This document shows, piece after piece, positions 6,639 to 8,064 of a DNA stretch of 8,064 nucleotides; position 1 is the stretch's first letter, and every line of letters begins with the position of its first letter. The stretch lies in assembly GCA_946626265.1 (NCBI GenBank), contig CAMOUE010000103.1, positions 1 through 8,064 of the forward strand, given 5' to 3'. A program made the position numbers and the translations under genes. The DNA comes from an uncultured Eggerthellaceae bacterium. GTDB lineage: Bacteria; Actinomycetota; Coriobacteriia; Coriobacteriales; Eggerthellaceae. Under the pieces are notes generated by a model, which was not told the DNA's origin, did no database searches, and saw only the letters and a list, made by a program, of their open reading frames with translations.

Positions 6639-7040
6639 ATGAGCCGAAGACGAAAATACGAGAAGGACTTGCGATGCCCTCTCGAATACGGAATCGATGC
6701 CATTTCGGGAAAATGGAAAACGCGCGTACTCCGATCCATGAAAGCGGGCGAATCGTTGAGATTCGGAGAGCTTCGAAATCGGCTACCAGGCATCAGCTCC
6801 GTCGCACTCACGAACGCATTACGCGATTTGACCGACCTCGACATGGTGAAACGATGCCAATTCGAGGAAATCCCACCCCGCGTCGAATACAGCCTTACCG
6901 AAAAAGGAGCATCTTTGTTCCCCATCTTGGAAGATCTCTGCAAATGGGCTGCAAACTACAATCCATGCATAACCAACGACTGTTCGGCCGAATGCCGAAC
7001 CTGCGACCTCGTCGACACGATTGTTTCGCAAGCGCTCTGA
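6639..7040 (+). CDS. HxlR-family winged-helix regulator with cysteine-rich tail
   Basis: The protein is 133 residues long from ATG 6639. HxlR regulators are small dimeric winged-helix DNA-binding proteins, often redox- or ligand-responsive. The hallmark sequence is clear: CPLEYGIDAISGKWKTRVL (13-31, with the family's N-terminal Cys13), SLRFGELRNRLPGIS (39-53), ALTNALRDLTDLDMVKR (56-72, recognition-helix region) and the wing IPPRVEYSLTEKG (78-90). After the usual end of the domain (~103) comes an additional tail with Cys110, Cys115, Cys119 and Cys122 (C-x4-C-x3-C-x2-C), which could bind metal or an Fe-S cluster or form disulfides. Other cysteines are 73 and 101. The gene diverges from the importer operon, so control of that operon is likely. 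The frame is open back to 6501, but the extension is judged non-coding. Family call is firm; the signal is unknown. Confidence 0.9.
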   Translation: MSRRRKYEKDLRCPLEYGIDAISGKWKTRVLRSMKAGESLRFGELRNRLPGISSVALTNALRDLTDLDMVKRCQFEEIPPRVEYSLTEKGASLFPILEDLCKWAANYNPCITNDCSAECRTCDLVDTIVSQAL

Positions 7041-7061
7041 GCGCTGTGCGTGTCCTATGAG

Positions 7062-7093
7062 GGGCGGTTCCCTTTACGCAAAGGGAACCGCCC
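7062..7093. terminator. Perfect 14-bp hairpin between convergent genes
   Basis: GGGCGGTTCCCTTT (7062-7075) is the exact reverse complement of AAAGGGAACCGCCC (7080-7093), with a 4-nt loop ACGC. It lies 21 nt after the HxlR stop and 27 nt after the stop of the convergent MoeA-like gene, so it can serve both as a bidirectional terminator. No U-tract follows on either strand, so termination could rely on the GC-rich stem alone or on another factor. Confidence 0.8.
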
Positions 7094-7096
7094 TCG

Positions 7097-7114
7097 ATGA
7101 CGCACGTGCGTCAT
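7097..7114. repeat. Perfect 18-bp palindrome
   Basis: ATGACGCACGTGCGTCAT is identical to its own reverse complement over all 18 bases. It lies 3 nt from the terminator hairpin and 6 nt past the stop codon of the second MoeA-like gene. In RNA it would form a second hairpin (7-bp stem, ACGT loop) in tandem with the first. In DNA it looks like a dimer binding site. Which of the two applies is not decidable here. Confidence 0.75.
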
Positions 7115-7120
7115 ACCTCG

Positions 7121-8064
7121 CTACAACTTCGTGTACGGATAGCGCAGCTCGACCGTCACCTCGTCGCCGGGCTCGAGATCGCGGTACGCGAACGGATGCA
7201 TCTCGAGATAGCCATCGGCTTCGTCGAGCTTGAGCAAATCGGGGTGCGGACCACCGGTAATGGGCGTGGCAACAAGACCTTCGTCTGTGCGATCGAGCCG
7301 CACGGGCCGGATGGCGAAGAAGTCCTTGCCAGGCCCCTTCCCCTCACCTTTGTCGGCGGGACCACCAGGGCCAGCCCCGCCGGGACCGCCCTTGAACGCA
7401 GAATGCGCTCCCTGCTTGTGGGGACCTCCGACCTTTTCCGCAGGAGCGGACTTGGCCTTCACCTTCTCGAACTCGATGACCCGACCGTACAGGAAACTGT
7501 CGACGAGCGGCTTGAGGTACCAATCCGCCGTGATCTCGCAACCGGAAGGCGGACCCGACAAGCCGAGCACCGGCGTGCCGCCGACGAGCGAAGCGCTCGT
7601 GTGGCGCCCCGGCCCGTGGTTCGTCTCATGGCAGATGACCTGGCCGATCTCTTCGAGAATCTCCATCGTGAAATCCTTGGCCCCCTTCGATGAGCCGGCG
7701 TTTATCGCCACGATGTCGGCTTCCCCACACGCCTTCAGGATCGTCTCCCTGATGAGGCTCCAATCGTCGGGAATGCACTCGTAGATGACGGGATCGGCGC
7801 CCCACAGCCGCAGCTTGCCCTCGAGAAGCACGCCGTTGCTGTCGTAGGCCCTGCCCGCAGGAAGCTCGCGCCCGGGCGACACGAGCTCGTCGCCCGTGGG
7901 GATGAACACGACCTTCGGCTTCGCGACGACTTCGACCTCGGAATAGCCGCACATCGCGAGCGCCGAGACCTTCGTGGGCGTCAGGCGCGTGCCGGCGGGC
8001 AGCAACGGCTGGCCGACCTCGAAGCTGGCCCCCTTCTCGCGGCAGTTGGCACCGCGCTTGCCCG
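7121..8064 (-). CDS. moeA: Second MoeA-like protein, 5' part beyond the window
   Basis: The frame is open from the right window edge to the TAG at 7121, giving 313 visible residues. A TTG at 8003-8005 is not the start, because codons upstream to 8064 continue MoeA-like sequence (GKRGANCREKGASFEVGQPL). About 100-150 N-terminal residues, including the DG motif region, lie outside. Visible motifs are LPAGTRLTPTKV, IPTGDEL, YDSNGVLL, the MPT-binding AGSSKGAKD (7673-7696, Asp kept), GPGRH in place of KPGKP, and SGPP (7547-7558) in place of PGNP. The C-terminal barrel is present (GYLEMHPFAYRDLEPGDEV). A Gly/Pro/Lys-rich insert interrupts the region between the domains. It runs toward the HxlR gene and is not part of the six-gene run. 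It shares the PGPP-type loop with the MoeA-like protein at 1046-2257 and is probably a divergent Mo/W-cofactor protein; exact activity is unproven. Confidence 0.88.
   Translation of the reverse strand, partial: GKRGANCREKGASFEVGQPLLPAGTRLTPTKVSALAMCGYSEVEVVAKPKVVFIPTGDELVSPGRELPAGRAYDSNGVLLEGKLRLWGADPVIYECIPDDWSLIRETILKACGEADIVAINAGSSKGAKDFTMEILEEIGQVICHETNHGPGRHTSASLVGGTPVLGLSGPPSGCEITADWYLKPLVDSFLYGRVIEFEKVKAKSAPAEKVGGPHKQGAHSAFKGGPGGAGPGGPADKGEGKGPGKDFFAIRPVRLDRTDEGLVATPITGGPHPDLLKLDEADGYLEMHPFAYRDLEPGDEVTVELRYPYTKL
7322..7456 (-). other. Gly/Pro/Lys-rich low-complexity insert in second MoeA-like protein
   Basis: About 45 residues between the third and fourth MoeA domains are low complexity, with runs such as GGPGGAGPGGP and KGEGKGPGK plus two histidines near the start. 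The reading frame stays open, and recognisable MoeA C-terminal sequence follows directly (FFAIRPVRL). This is a real in-frame insert and not a frameshift. It is probably disordered. MoeA proteins usually have a short connection here, and the other copy in this window lacks the insert. Confidence 0.75.

Noticed and set aside
7031..7045. AGCGCT-CTG-AGCGCT repeat overlapping the HxlR stop codon
   Set aside because: It is a 6-bp self-complementary repeat, common by chance in GC-rich DNA; the nearby 14-bp stem is a much stronger terminator candidate.
8003..8005. TTG as start codon of the second MoeA-like gene
   Set aside because: The frame remains open and MoeA-like upstream to the window edge, so the true start is outside the window.
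1..8064. CRISPR array, tRNA/rRNA genes, transposase or phage genes
   Set aside because: No regularly spaced repeats, tRNA cloverleaf, rRNA-like sequence or recombinase motifs were seen on either strand.

Overview
The window is GC-rich, densely coding bacterial DNA. It has one markedly AT-rich stretch at about 6515-6600, which is a divergent promoter region. The mix of genes (two MoeA-like proteins, a DUF4213/DUF364 protein, a FecCD-type metal-chelate importer with a Tat-type lipoprotein receptor, and an HxlR regulator) resembles anaerobic high-GC Actinomycetota such as Eggerthellaceae. That placement is inferred from style and gene content only; the window holds no phylogenetic marker.

Layout. 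Six genes lie head to tail on the minus strand and read like one transcription unit starting near 6473: FecCD-type permease (5382-6473), ABC ATPase (4570-5385, ATGA overlap with the permease), substrate-binding Tat lipoprotein (3305-4510), class I SAM-dependent methyltransferase (2426-3232), MoeA-like protein (1046-2257) and DUF4213/DUF364 protein (143-970). An HxlR-family regulator (6639-7040, plus strand) is transcribed divergently from the permease across a 165-bp AT-rich intergenic region. Convergent to the regulator, and separated from it by a perfect 14-bp-stem hairpin and a perfect 18-bp palindrome, is the 3' part of a second MoeA-like gene (7121 to the window edge, minus strand).

How the genes may work together. 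The importer would capture a metal, oxyanion or metal-chelate outside the cell and deliver it to the cytoplasm. The DUF364 protein belongs to a family proposed from structure to handle heavy metals. MoeA proteins insert molybdenum or tungsten into molybdopterin. The simplest reading is a locus for uptake and handling of Mo/W or a related metal-chelate, controlled by a regulator with an extra cysteine-rich tail that could sense metal or redox state. The substrate, the methyltransferase target and the link to MoeA are inferences from gene order. Both MoeA-like proteins depart from the family in the same active-site loop (PGNP replaced by PGPP, with loss of a nearby lysine). They may therefore be a specialised subfamily rather than ordinary housekeeping MoeA.
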